Assembly (NCBI RefSeq): GCF_003390925.1
Contig: NZ_QUBS01000080.1
Coordinates: forward strand, 1 to 64,000
Source: Trinickia diaoshuihuensis
Lineage (GTDB): Bacteria > Pseudomonadota > Gammaproteobacteria > Burkholderiales > Burkholderiaceae
DNA: 64,000 bases
Reading direction: 5' to 3'
The notes under the pieces: generated by a model
What the model was told of the DNA's origin: nothing
Databases searched by the model: none
Seen by the model: the letters and a program-made list of their open reading frames with translations, nothing else
Program-made: the position numbers and the translations under genes
Shown: in pieces, positions 34,242 through 43,076 of the stretch
Numbering within the stretch: position 1 is the stretch's first letter
How the letters are laid out: the number at the start of each line of letters is the position of its first letter

Positions 34242-35733
34242 CGCCCCCGACGGCTTCGTTGCCGATACGAGCGCCGCCCGCGCCGGGATTCGGCACCCCG
34301 CCGCCCGGGCGGAAGAAGTACTGGAAGTCGGCCTGCACGAGCCACCACGGCGCGACTTGATACTGATAGGTCGCCTCCACGACCGTCTCGGCGCTGCGCA
34401 CGGGGTAGCCCGGCGTCGTCGCGGCTCCCGTGTCCCGATCGAACGCGCCGGCGTGCGAGCCGATACCGGCGTAGCCGAGGGCGAGGCCGACCGAGTCGTT
34501 GTCGCGGCCCGCGAACGGCGCCTTCAGCACGACGCCCGCGTTGGCGCTGAAATCGACGGCGTTGCGATCGCCCGGTGCGCCCATCACGCGTGCGAACACG
34601 CCGACCGAGCGCGCCGAATCGGCGCTCGCCCGCCAGACCATTTGGTCCGCGACGGCATAGACGCTGAAATTGCCGTGACGCATGCGCGGCTGGCCGTTCG
34701 AAGCCGGATCGGCCAATGAAAGGCCGTCCGTGCCGTCGCGCTGGTCGGCGAAACGCGCGTTGTTGTACCAGAAGCCCAATTTATAGGTTCCGGGCAAGAC
34801 GCTCGTGGCCTGCTGCGCGCCGCCCGCGCTCGGTTGGCCGATCGCATACTGCACTTCGCCGATGAAGAGCGCGCCATTATGCAAATTGAAGCGCGTGCCG
34901 CTGCCGTTCAGCTTTTGCGCATCGCCGATGCCCGGAGCGGGATTGCCATCGAAGACGCCGCCGAGCACGGTCACGGCGTCGTTCAGCTTATAGCGCGCGC
35001 GTACGCCCAGCGAGGACAGCGGATACGCCGGCCCGCCCGCGGGCAAGTCGGCAGCGGGCAGCACGGGCCAGCCGAACGTCGCGTTCAGAAACGTGTTCGC
35101 GTATTGGCTGACGATGAATTCCTGGTCGAGGCTTTGCTGACCGATCTTCAGGTCGAACGCATCGCCGAACGATTGCTGGTACCAGAGTTCCCACAGACGC
35201 GTCGTCGCCTCGGCTTCGACGCCGCTCGCGCTTTGCAGCGTCGACAAATGCGAGGCGGTAATGCCGTGGCCATGAATTTGCAACGCATCGATGAAAAACT
35301 GGCCGCCCTTCAGCCCGATCGCCTTATCCATATCGACGGCCAAGCCGAACTGGGTCGCGCCGTCGTACGCCAGACCGCGCCGGGTGCCGCCGGAAAAATT
35401 GCCGAACAACTCGCTCGTTTCCTGCGCGCTGAACGTGACGCCGTGAGCGCCGAGCAGCGTGCGCAATCCTCCCATGTCGCCCAGCAGCGTGGTGCGCTCC
35501 CATAGTCCGCTAGGCGCCGCGGCGCTTTGCTGCGCTTGCGTATCGACGGTTGAGTTCGAAGCATCGGCCGCGGGCGCAGCGCCTTGCGCATGCGCCTGCG
35601 TCGAGGCGCCGCCCGCAAGCGCCAGCATTAGGAGCGCGGCGGCGGCAACCGGCGCGAGGCGCGCGGGTGCGCGGCGGACAGCCGGCGCAACGGCGGTCGA
35701 CTGAATGTCTGCTGAAATCGAGGCTCGAATCAT
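34219..35733 (-). CDS. OprB-family carbohydrate-selective porin
   Basis: A 504-aa outer-membrane porin of the OprB family, which passes sugars. The signal peptide is long (start MIRASISADIQ, h-region LAPVAAAALLMLALAGG, cleavage near QAHA about residue 49). A Gln/Ala linker leads to LWERTTLLGDMGGLRTLLG, the typical OprB opening, and the protein ends in VGGVRTVLTF with a C-terminal Phe. An upstream in-frame ATG at 35847 has a better ribosome site (GGGGAG) and would extend the N-terminus by 38 residues, leaving an unusual 87-residue signal, so the start is uncertain. No sugar-uptake genes are adjacent. Confidence 0.88.
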   Translation of the reverse strand: MIRASISADIQSTAVAPAVRRAPARLAPVAAAALLMLALAGGASTQAHAQGAAPAADASNSTVDTQAQQSAAAPSGLWERTTLLGDMGGLRTLLGAHGVTFSAQETSELFGNFSGGTRRGLAYDGATQFGLAVDMDKAIGLKGGQFFIDALQIHGHGITASHLSTLQSASGVEAEATTRLWELWYQQSFGDAFDLKIGQQSLDQEFIVSQYANTFLNATFGWPVLPAADLPAGGPAYPLSSLGVRARYKLNDAVTVLGGVFDGNPAPGIGDAQKLNGSGTRFNLHNGALFIGEVQYAIGQPSAGGAQQATSVLPGTYKLGFWYNNARFADQRDGTDGLSLADPASNGQPRMRHGNFSVYAVADQMVWRASADSARSVGVFARVMGAPGDRNAVDFSANAGVVLKAPFAGRDNDSVGLALGYAGIGSHAGAFDRDTGAATTPGYPVRSAETVVEATYQYQVAPWWLVQADFQYFFRPGGGVPNPGAGGARIGNEAVGGVRTVLTF

Positions 35734-36961
35734 ATCGGTTGTATTCGTTGTTTTGATGGCAAAGGCGTAAGCGTACTCGCTCGGGCGAGGGCCCCGCGGT
35801 ACGCAAAGATAATCGCGCGAAACGCGCAAGAAGCGTTCGACGTGCATAAAAGCTCCCCGTTCGTCCGGCCGGGAGCCGAACGAAATACATGAGCGGCACC
35901 CCACGCGTGCTCAAGCGAGAGCAGAGCAAGGGGGCCGTAAAAATAGGAGCGTGCTACGGAACAAAACGTCGCACCGACGTTCGGCTTAGAAGCGCGCTGA
36001 CCCGGCAATGCGAGTCAGCGGCACGGAAAGTCCAGGTCGCTAACGCGCGATTGCGAACGAATTGCCGGCACGGGCCGGCGAACAAGATCGACTACTACCG
36101 CTTGCGTCCACGAGGGACTCTCCTGAGAACTGAAAACAGGGCGGATTCTATTCGTACCTCTTTTTACGGCGCAAGCGGAATTTGCGGTCGATACCCGATG
36201 CTCACCTCTATGATGAGCAGCCGTTGTTGCGCGAATCTGACGGCGCGCAAACCGCCGCCGAAGCGCGGCGTACGACGCACGCCTCAGCTCTGAGCAAGGC
36301 GAAGCGCGCGGAAGAACACTTAAGGACACCGAATTTTTAAGCGCGACTGAAATTACGGGTTGACGCTCGTTCCGCGCGACAACTAAAATTTCATCAATTC
36401 CACAAATGGGGCATATGCCTTGGACAGTTGCAGTAGTCGACCTTCGAACAGTGTTTCCGCCTGATCGGCACGACGCCGCTGAATTCTTCCTTTAGCCGCC
36501 GTCATGCCAACAGGCAGACGGTGCGCATCGCAGTCTCTTCCCGTTTTTCGCGCATCGATTTCGAATGGCCACCACGCCGTTCGGCGCCGCCTTGCGTTCG
36601 TTCGCATTCGCCGCGCTGGGCGGTGCGTTGCCGCGAGCGGCGTTCGCTCGCGGCGATACACGTACGCGCCGGCATTGCGCTTGCCTAAAGCCGCATCGCC
36701 TGCGCGCCGATGAACACGTTCGTGCGCCTAGCGCGTCCGAGCTTCGCGAAAAAGGAGTCTGCCGTGACCGACCCCGACCCTAGCCGATCTTCGATCAGGC
36801 GTTCGCTCGCCGCGAATGCCGCCTGCATCGCCTGATGCCGAGGCCGCATGCGTTCCTTCCCGCTTCATGAGCCGCGCGATCGCGGCATGAGCGAGTCGTG
36901 ACCGGCGGGCCTCGTCTCAGGCCCTATCCGGTTTCACGCATTGGATCTCGAAGGAATCGCC
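35734..36961. other. 1.2-kb stretch without a convincing gene
   Basis: Between the porin start and a small ORF at 36962. The frames here are short, Arg-rich and lack good ribosome sites. Base composition is more even than in neighbours and there are AT-rich bits (36330-36400). I see a stem GCTGAC/GTCAGC around 36000 and GATGCTCACC/GATGAGCAGC around 36200, but no named RNA structure. A minus-strand frame at 36383-36505 (ending AYAPFVELMKF) looks protein-like at its C-terminus and may be the remnant of a decayed gene. Confidence 0.4.
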
Positions 36962-37120
36962 ATGTACTTCGCCCTTCTCGTTTCGCAACTGCCCCACGCC
37001 GCCGACGCACACGGCAACTACCCCGATCTGCTCGCGCGAGCCGCGCAGACGCACCGCGTCCGGCAACGCGCCGCGCGCTGCCTCGCACGCATCGCAGCGC
37101 TATTCGGGCTCGCCGCTTAA
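36962..37120 (+). CDS. Possible 52-aa small protein before the NRAMP-like gene
   Basis: ATG 36962 has GAAGGAATC upstream and opens a 52-codon frame, MYFALLVSQLPHAADAHG..., ending in an Arg/Ala-rich amphipathic helix and LFGLAA. The start and codon use look natural, the stop comes 115 bases before the transporter gene, and the plus strand matches. It may be a leader or regulatory small protein for the transporter. No family is recognised. Confidence 0.4.
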   Translation: MYFALLVSQLPHAADAHGNYPDLLARAAQTHRVRQRAARCLARIAALFGLAA

Positions 37121-37235
37121 CGGCAGTCAATCGGCAATCGGTACAAGCGGGCTGCCCCCAAACGCTCGGTCGGAACTCCGGCGGCCTGCCTCGAACAGCA
37201 AATAAAACATCGAAGCAATACCAAGGAAAACGAAA

Positions 37236-38897
37236 ATGTCCACGCCTGCAAACGTCTCGTCCGCACGGAGCGCCGTGCTCGACGACGCCCACACCGGCGA
37301 CATCAAAGGGGCTTTCGGAACGATCGCCCATCACGACACCGCGCCGCGCCGAAACTGGGCCGCGCGGCTGCGCACGCTACTCGCCATCCTCGGCCCGGGA
37401 CTCATCGTCATGGTCGGCGACAACGATGCGGGCGCCTTCGGCACTTATACGCAAGCCGGCCAGAACTACGGCACCACGCTGCTGTGGACGCTCGCACTCT
37501 TGATCCCCGTGCTCTACGTCAATCAGGAGATGGTGCTGCGCTTGGGCGCCGTCACCGGCGTCGGCCACGCGCGGCTGATCTTCCAGCGTTTCGGCAAGTT
37601 CTGGGGCGCATTCAGCGTGATCGACCTGTTCCTGCTCAACGCGCTGACCATCGTCACGGAGTTCATCGGCATCACGTTCGCCCTCGATTTCCTGGGCGTA
37701 TCGAAAGTGCTCGGCGTGTGCATCGCCGCCGTATTGACGATGGCCGCGGTCAGTACGGGCGATTTCCGGCGTTTCGAGCGGTTCGCCATCGTGCTCTGCT
37801 TGCTGAGCTTGCTGCTCGTGCCGGTGCTCGTATCGATCCATCCGCCCGTGGGCACGATCGCGCGCGACTTTTTCATGCCGGCCTGGCCGCACGGCTCGAA
37901 GCTGTCCGATGTCATGCTGCTCGTCATCGGGATCGTCGGTACGACGGTCGCGCCATGGCAGTTGTTCTTCCAACAGAGCTACGTCATCGATAAGCGGATC
38001 ACGCCGCGCTTCATGAAGTACGAGAAGATCGACTTGTGGATCGGCATCGCCTTCGTGATCGTCGGCGCCGTGGCGATGATGGCGTTCACCGCGGCGCTGT
38101 TTGGCGGCCGCCCCGAGTTCGGCCAGTTCACCGATGCCGGCGGCGTCATCGCCGGGCTGCATAGATACGTCGGGGAAACGTCGGCAACGATCTTCGCCGT
38201 CGCGCTGCTCGACGCCTCGATCATCGGCGCCGCGGCCGTCTCGCTGTCGACGGCCTATGCGATCGGCGATGTCTTCAAGATCCGCCATTCGCTGCATCGC
38301 AGCGTGCTCGACGCCAAGGGTTTTTACCTCGTCTACTTCGGCATCGTCGCGCTCGCGGCCGCGCTCGTGTTGATGCCGGGCAGTCCGCTGGGACTCCTGA
38401 CCGAAGCCGTGCAAACGCTTGCCGGCGTGCTGTTGCCGAGTGCGACGGTGTTCCTGCTGCTGCTATGCAACGACAAGGCGGTGCTCGGCCCGTGGGTCAA
38501 CTCGAAGCGCCTGAACGTCTTCACGGGCGCGGTCATCGCGGTGCTCGTCGTCCTCTCGATCATCCTGACGGCAGCGACCGTCTTCCCCGACATCTCGGGC
38601 GAGACGATCGTGCGCATTCTCGTCGGCGGCATCGGCTTGTTCGCTCTCGGATACCTCGGTGCGGAATTCATGCGCCGCCGCGATCGCTCGAGCGCCACGA
38701 CCGAGGAAGAGACGAGTGCGACGCGCGCCGCGAATCGTGCCTTGCGCGACACGTGGCGCATGCCGCCGCTCGATGAACTCGCACAGCCGAAGCTGACCTT
38801 TGCGACACGCTTGTGGATGGGCGCGCTACGCGGTTATCTCGTCGTTGCGGTCGGCCTTGTGATCGTGAAGGTCGTCCAACTCGCGTTGCAGCATTGA
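37236..38897 (+). CDS. Divergent NRAMP-related metal transporter (NRMT-like)
   Basis: A 553-aa inner-membrane protein of the NRAMP/SLC11 fold with about 11 helices. The substrate-site motifs differ from Mn/Fe carriers: helix 1 reads GDNDAGAFGTY (D62-N-D-A-G-A67) where DPGN is normal, so the metal Asn is Ala, and helix 6 reads VAPWQ (239-242) where MPHN/MPHA is normal, so the metal Met is Ala and His is Trp. Similar changes mark the NRMT group described as Mg2+ transporters. The C-terminal 70 residues after the last core helices contain a polar segment and one more hydrophobic helix. The window also has a canonical MntH at 45947. No Fur box is visible upstream. Confidence 0.82.
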   Translation: MSTPANVSSARSAVLDDAHTGDIKGAFGTIAHHDTAPRRNWAARLRTLLAILGPGLIVMVGDNDAGAFGTYTQAGQNYGTTLLWTLALLIPVLYVNQEMVLRLGAVTGVGHARLIFQRFGKFWGAFSVIDLFLLNALTIVTEFIGITFALDFLGVSKVLGVCIAAVLTMAAVSTGDFRRFERFAIVLCLLSLLLVPVLVSIHPPVGTIARDFFMPAWPHGSKLSDVMLLVIGIVGTTVAPWQLFFQQSYVIDKRITPRFMKYEKIDLWIGIAFVIVGAVAMMAFTAALFGGRPEFGQFTDAGGVIAGLHRYVGETSATIFAVALLDASIIGAAAVSLSTAYAIGDVFKIRHSLHRSVLDAKGFYLVYFGIVALAAALVLMPGSPLGLLTEAVQTLAGVLLPSATVFLLLLCNDKAVLGPWVNSKRLNVFTGAVIAVLVVLSIILTAATVFPDISGETIVRILVGGIGLFALGYLGAEFMRRRDRSSATTEEETSATRAANRALRDTWRMPPLDELAQPKLTFATRLWMGALRGYLVVAVGLVIVKVVQLALQH

Positions 38898-38929
38898 CCG
38901 ACCGCCGAGGCGCCCGCTCCGGCCGGCGC

Positions 38930-39952
38930 CTACGTGCGCGTTTCTTCCTTCGCGTCGTAACGGCCGCGTGCGGCCGCGCTGTTCAAGCGGGCTCGTTCGA
39001 GCAAAGCCTGTTGAGCCGCCTTCACGTTTTCCGGCTTGCCTCGCCAGGCGGCAAGCGGCGGCTCCTGCAACGCCCGCCCATAGGAAAAACTGAGCGGCCA
39101 GGGGCGCCGTCCCGTGCGATTGATCGCGTCGAGGTGAGCGCTCGCTTCCCGCGGCGTTTGTCCGCCCGATAGGAAGTAGATCCCGGCGACGGCTGGCGGG
39201 ACGGTCCTGCCGAGCACCGACACTGTGCGCGTGGCCACTTCCTCGACGCTTGCTTGCCGCCCGTGCGCCTTGCCGGGTAGCACCATGCTGGGTTTGAGCA
39301 GCATGTGTTCGAGCACGACGGCATGGCGGTGCAACGCATGAAACACCTCGTGCAGCACCGCCTCGGTTACCTCGGCGCAGCGGTCGATCGAATGACCGCC
39401 GTCCATCAGCACCTCCGGCTCGACGATCGGCACAACGCCGGCCTCCTGACAAATGGCCGCATAGCGCGCGAGCGATTCCGCGTTGGCTTGTATCGCCAAG
39501 CGGCTCGGCAGCGTATCGGACACGTTGTATACCGCGCGCCACTTCGCGAAACGCGCGCCTTGCGCCTTGTATTTCTCCAAACGGGCCGCAAGCCCATCGA
39601 GCCCCTGCGTGATTTCGTCGCCGCTCGCATGGGCGAGCGCGATTTTGCCCGTATCGACCTTGATCCCGGGCACGATGCCGTGACGCGCGGCCAAGCTCGG
39701 CAACGGCTCGCCGTCGTCGGCCTGCTGCGCGAGCGTTTCCTCGTAGAGAATGACGCCGCTCACGTATTGTCCGAGGCCGGGCGTGGACAGTAGCAGGGTG
39801 CGCCAAGCGCGGCGATTTTCCTCGGTGGATTCGACGTCGATCGTCTTGAACCGCTTCGCGATCGTGCCGCCGCTTTCGTCCGCGGCAAGCAGGCCCTTGC
39901 CATCCTGGACGATGGCGTCGATGGTGGATTGCAGTACGTTCTCGGTTGGCAT
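38930..39952 (-). CDS. Class I fructose-bisphosphate aldolase
   Basis: A 340-aa Schiff-base aldolase of eukaryotic type, converting fructose-1,6-bisphosphate to triose phosphates. It shows GKGLLAADESGGTIAKRF, the catalytic Lys in HMLLKPSMVLPG, and FSYGRALQ plus the phosphate-loop IYFLSGGQT. ATG 39952 is preceded by GAGGAG; the frame upstream is spurious. Full family length. Convergent with the transporter gene, about 30 bases between. Burkholderiaceae usually also have a class II enzyme elsewhere; whether this one serves a special condition is unknown. Confidence 0.94.
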   Translation of the reverse strand: MPTENVLQSTIDAIVQDGKGLLAADESGGTIAKRFKTIDVESTEENRRAWRTLLLSTPGLGQYVSGVILYEETLAQQADDGEPLPSLAARHGIVPGIKVDTGKIALAHASGDEITQGLDGLAARLEKYKAQGARFAKWRAVYNVSDTLPSRLAIQANAESLARYAAICQEAGVVPIVEPEVLMDGGHSIDRCAEVTEAVLHEVFHALHRHAVVLEHMLLKPSMVLPGKAHGRQASVEEVATRTVSVLGRTVPPAVAGIYFLSGGQTPREASAHLDAINRTGRRPWPLSFSYGRALQEPPLAAWRGKPENVKAAQQALLERARLNSAAARGRYDAKEETRT

Positions 39953-40141
39953 CGTCCGGCTCCTCAGGCAAAAGGCCGCGAGGCGCACGACGGCTCGCGC
40001 TCGCAACGCTCGAGTTCAGTGCAGTGTGCGCGGCACGAGGCTGCCGCCGATGTGCGTTCGACCGCGCAGGACGTCAGGACGGGCGAGCAAACCGCGTGCC
40101 GCTCGCCGCCTGGGGAGTTCACGCGATGCCGCCGGGCACGG

Positions 40142-40894
40142 TCAGGCGCCGTTCGCGCGCCGGCCAATACGCGCGCAAAGCAGCAAAAAGCGCTCGATTT
40201 GTAGTGCATTCTTGTCGATACCGTCTCGACGCACGTCACGCTGCAAGCGCACGCAAGCGAGGCGTGCACGCCCCGCCTTGACGATGGCCAACGCCCCGTG
40301 CAGCCGATGAAGCCGCGCGAGGAAAGCATCGGCATCCGGTACGGCAAGCGCGGCGCGTAACGCGCGCTCGTCGTCGGGCCAGCCGGCGGCAAATGCCTCG
40401 TGCAACGCGCTGGGCGCGGTGCTCTGCGCTCGCGGGTCGTCCGCGTCAAGCGGCGTGCTGCCGAGGTGCGCGTGCAGCAATGCGCGCAACTGCGTCATCG
40501 AAAACGGCTTGCGCAGCACGGCGGCGAATCCCGGAAGCGGCTCGGCTCTATAGGGCCATGCATCCGCCGGAGCGCCGCTCGCGCGTGCCGACGCCGGCTC
40601 GCGCCACGCCGTACCGGCGACGACGGGCATCGCCAGACCATGCGCGCGCAAGGCCGCGAGCAGCGCCTGGCCGCCCATATGCGGCATGCAAAGATCGGTG
40701 ATGACGAGATGGTAAGGGCGGCTGAGCGCCCAATCGAGCGCGATCGGGCCGTCCGGCGCCGTATCGACGCGGCCGCAGCCCAGCGCGGCCAGTTGGTCGG
40801 CAAGAATGAAGCGGGTGAGCGCGTCATCGTCGACGACGAGGATACATGCGTCGGACAGCGCGTACGCGTGGGTCGAAGGGTGATTCTCGAGCAT
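40142..40894 (-). CDS. Receiver-HPt phosphorelay protein
   Basis: A 250-aa protein with an N-terminal receiver (residues 15-145; acidic LVVDDD, phosphoacceptor Asp67 in VITDLCMP, Lys129 in VLRKPFS) and a C-terminal domain resembling HPt: HRLHGALAIVKAGRARLAC places His196 where HPt proteins have the phosphorylatable His (H-x-L-x-G-A/S). The combination matches the tail of BvgS/EvgS-type hybrid kinases, but here it is separate, with no kinase domain. ATG 40894 has CCGGAGGCCCGCC upstream. No partner kinase is adjacent; the NarL/RcsB-type regulator at 23173 is a candidate acceptor. The HPt call is my reading of a weak motif. Confidence 0.72.
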   Translation of the reverse strand: MLENHPSTHAYALSDACILVVDDDALTRFILADQLAALGCGRVDTAPDGPIALDWALSRPYHLVITDLCMPHMGGQALLAALRAHGLAMPVVAGTAWREPASARASGAPADAWPYRAEPLPGFAAVLRKPFSMTQLRALLHAHLGSTPLDADDPRAQSTAPSALHEAFAAGWPDDERALRAALAVPDADAFLARLHRLHGALAIVKAGRARLACVRLQRDVRRDGIDKNALQIERFLLLCARIGRRANGA

Positions 40895-41053
40895 GGCGGG
40901 CCTCCGGTGCGAGCGTCGCGCCATGCGTCGGCAGGCGCGACACGAACGAGCGCCGAAGGTAACGCTCGATCCTCGCCGCGGCGGCCTATCGCCTAAAAAA
41001 AGGACCACGGACCGGCCCGAACCGCTTGGGCCGATTCGCGGACCGGACCGAAA

Positions 41054-41962
41054 CTATCTGAGCGAGCGCTGGCGCGCGCGCAAAATCGGCAGTTGCCGCA
41101 ATACGTTGAATGCGATCAGATTGCCGAGCACGACGAGCGCGAGCCCGACGCCCGCCGGCACCGACCATCGATATCCCTCGAAGACGGTCGATACGGCCAG
41201 TGCCACGAACGGAAACAGCACCGTGCAATAGGCGGCGCGTTCGGGCCCGATACGCCCGACGAGCATGAGATAGGTCGTGAAGCCGATGACGGAACCCGGC
41301 ACCGCTAAGTAAATCAGCGCGCCCAGATAGCGCGGGGTCCATTCGGGCTCGAACGAGAAGCCGGCCACGAGGCTGCCGATCGTCAGCACGCAGGCGCCGA
41401 TCAGCATCGCCCACCCGTTCGTGACGGTGGGATGCAGCCCCATCGATTGCATGCGGCTAGACAGCAAATTGCCGACGGAAAAGCACATCGTGCCCACGAG
41501 CGTGATGCCCAAGCCGAGCCACATCGTTCGATCGCCCGCGTGTTGCGCCACTTCAGGGGCGAACAGGCACAAGATGCCGACGAGCCCCAGCACCGCGCCG
41601 ACGATCGCGCTGGGCTGCAATGCGCGCCCCATGAATAGACGGCCGTTCACGGCGTTGAACAGCGGCGCCGTGGAGAAAACGACGGCGACGAGCCCGCTCG
41701 GCACGATCTGCTCGGCGTAATAGAAGCACAGAAAATTGCAGCAAAAGAGCGCGAGCCCTTGGCCGAGCAGCAGCGGCCACGCGGCGCGCGGCGGCCGCAT
41801 CGGGCGGCGCGTGAGCCGCACGAGTGCAAGCATGACGATGGCCGCGAGCATGAAACGGAAAGCGATCGACACGGGCGGGGCAACCACGCCGGTTTGCCAT
41901 TTGATCGCAATCCAGGTGGTGCCCCAGATGAGCACGGTGGTGAGATAAAGCAGCAAATTCAT
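41054..41962 (-). CDS. EamA/DMT-family transporter
   Basis: A 302-aa inner-membrane exporter of the drug/metabolite superfamily, ten predicted helices in two EamA repeats (first from LLLYLTTVLIWGTTWIAIKW, second from about residue 155). Substrate unknown. Start ATG 41962 by fit to the family; there is no good ribosome site but earlier codons are implausible. It diverges from the AraC-type regulator at 42144 with 180 bases between, so that regulator may control it. Confidence 0.86.
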   Translation of the reverse strand: MNLLLYLTTVLIWGTTWIAIKWQTGVVAPPVSIAFRFMLAAIVMLALVRLTRRPMRPPRAAWPLLLGQGLALFCCNFLCFYYAEQIVPSGLVAVVFSTAPLFNAVNGRLFMGRALQPSAIVGAVLGLVGILCLFAPEVAQHAGDRTMWLGLGITLVGTMCFSVGNLLSSRMQSMGLHPTVTNGWAMLIGACVLTIGSLVAGFSFEPEWTPRYLGALIYLAVPGSVIGFTTYLMLVGRIGPERAAYCTVLFPFVALAVSTVFEGYRWSVPAGVGLALVVLGNLIAFNVLRQLPILRARQRSLR

Positions 41963-42143
41963 AAGAGGCTCGAACGACGTTGAGCGAACCGGTGCGGCTC
42001 GCCCCCTGTCCATCCACTATGCAACCGCGGCCCCCCATTTGCGTTGTCTAAGTTTGCGGTTTTATTTCGTCGAACACCGGGCGTACGGGTCCCACTTTCC
42101 TTATACTCATCCCGTCATCATCCCATTTCGCATCGCCGCAGCC

Positions 42144-43076
42144 GTGAACGCGAGCCCCTTCGTCCCCGCTATCACAGACGCCTCGTGCACCGAACCACCG
42201 CCATTCGGCATGCACTCGGTGGGGGTTACGCTCGCCAACGCCAATGCGACGCTGGAGCGTTTCGCCTGGCTCGGCGACCGCCTCGCCGCCGCCGTTTGGC
42301 GGCGCGACATCGTCGAGGACGAAACGGCGTACGACCAACCGGGCCATCACACGCTCTCGTGCTACTTGGACGGCGGCTATCGCACCGAGCGGCAAAAGCT
42401 GCCGGGGCAGTACGGCGCGCCGCAGCGGCTGTGCGCGCTGCCCGGCGATCACGAATCACGCTGGTGGGTGCGCGGCCACATGCATTTCGTGCACCTCTAT
42501 TTCCTGCCCGAGCATTTCACGCGGCGTGCCGTGCACGAACTCGATCGCGAGCCACGCGAACTCACGCTGGCCGATCGCACTTATTTCGAAGACGCTCACA
42601 TCGCCACGCTATGCCGCGGGCTCGCCGCGCTGCCGTGGGACGGTCCGGACGAGCGCTTGCGCGCGAACGAGGCCGCTCACGAAATCCTGAGCCTGCTGCT
42701 GCGCAGCCAATCGGCACGCCGGGCGGATGCGTCGTTGAAGGGAGGGCTCGCGCCGGCCGTCCGGCGTCGCTTGCGCGACTACATCGAAACGCATCTGGCC
42801 GATAAGCTCACGCTGGGCGACCTTTCTGACGTCGCTTGTCTTTCGGAATTCCATCTTTCGCGGATGTTCCGCACGTCGTTCGGCATGCCGCCGCATGCTT
42901 GGATCGCCGAGCGGCGGGCCGAACTCGCGCGCGAGTTGCTGCGCACGACCACGCTCGCGGTCGATGAGATCGCGGCTCGCACGGGCTATGCGAACGCAAG
43001 CCACTTCGGTCATCGCTTTCGCGCGACGGTCGGGGCTTCGCCGCTCGCTTATCGCCGCGCGCTCACACGGGCTTGA
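42144..43076 (+). CDS. AraC-family transcriptional regulator
   Basis: An AraC/XylS regulator of about 310 aa. The C-terminal 100 residues hold both HTHs, LRDYIETHLADKLTLGDL with FHLSRMFRTSFGMPPHAW, then TTLAVDEIAARTGYANASHFGHRFRA. The N-terminal cupin-like sensing part contains many His and acidic residues. The start is uncertain: GTG 42144, ATG 42210 and earlier TTG codons are all possible without a clear ribosome site. It diverges from the EamA exporter gene. Its 3' end overlaps the convergent LysR gene by 28 bases. Confidence 0.82.
   Translation: MNASPFVPAITDASCTEPPPFGMHSVGVTLANANATLERFAWLGDRLAAAVWRRDIVEDETAYDQPGHHTLSCYLDGGYRTERQKLPGQYGAPQRLCALPGDHESRWWVRGHMHFVHLYFLPEHFTRRAVHELDREPRELTLADRTYFEDAHIATLCRGLAALPWDGPDERLRANEAAHEILSLLLRSQSARRADASLKGGLAPAVRRRLRDYIETHLADKLTLGDLSDVACLSEFHLSRMFRTSFGMPPHAWIAERRAELARELLRTTTLAVDEIAARTGYANASHFGHRFRATVGASPLAYRRALTRA

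Noticed and set aside
36383-36661. 92-aa minus-strand frame before the NRAMP-like gene
   Set aside because: Arg-rich N-terminus and no ribosome site; only the last part resembles protein, so at most a gene remnant.
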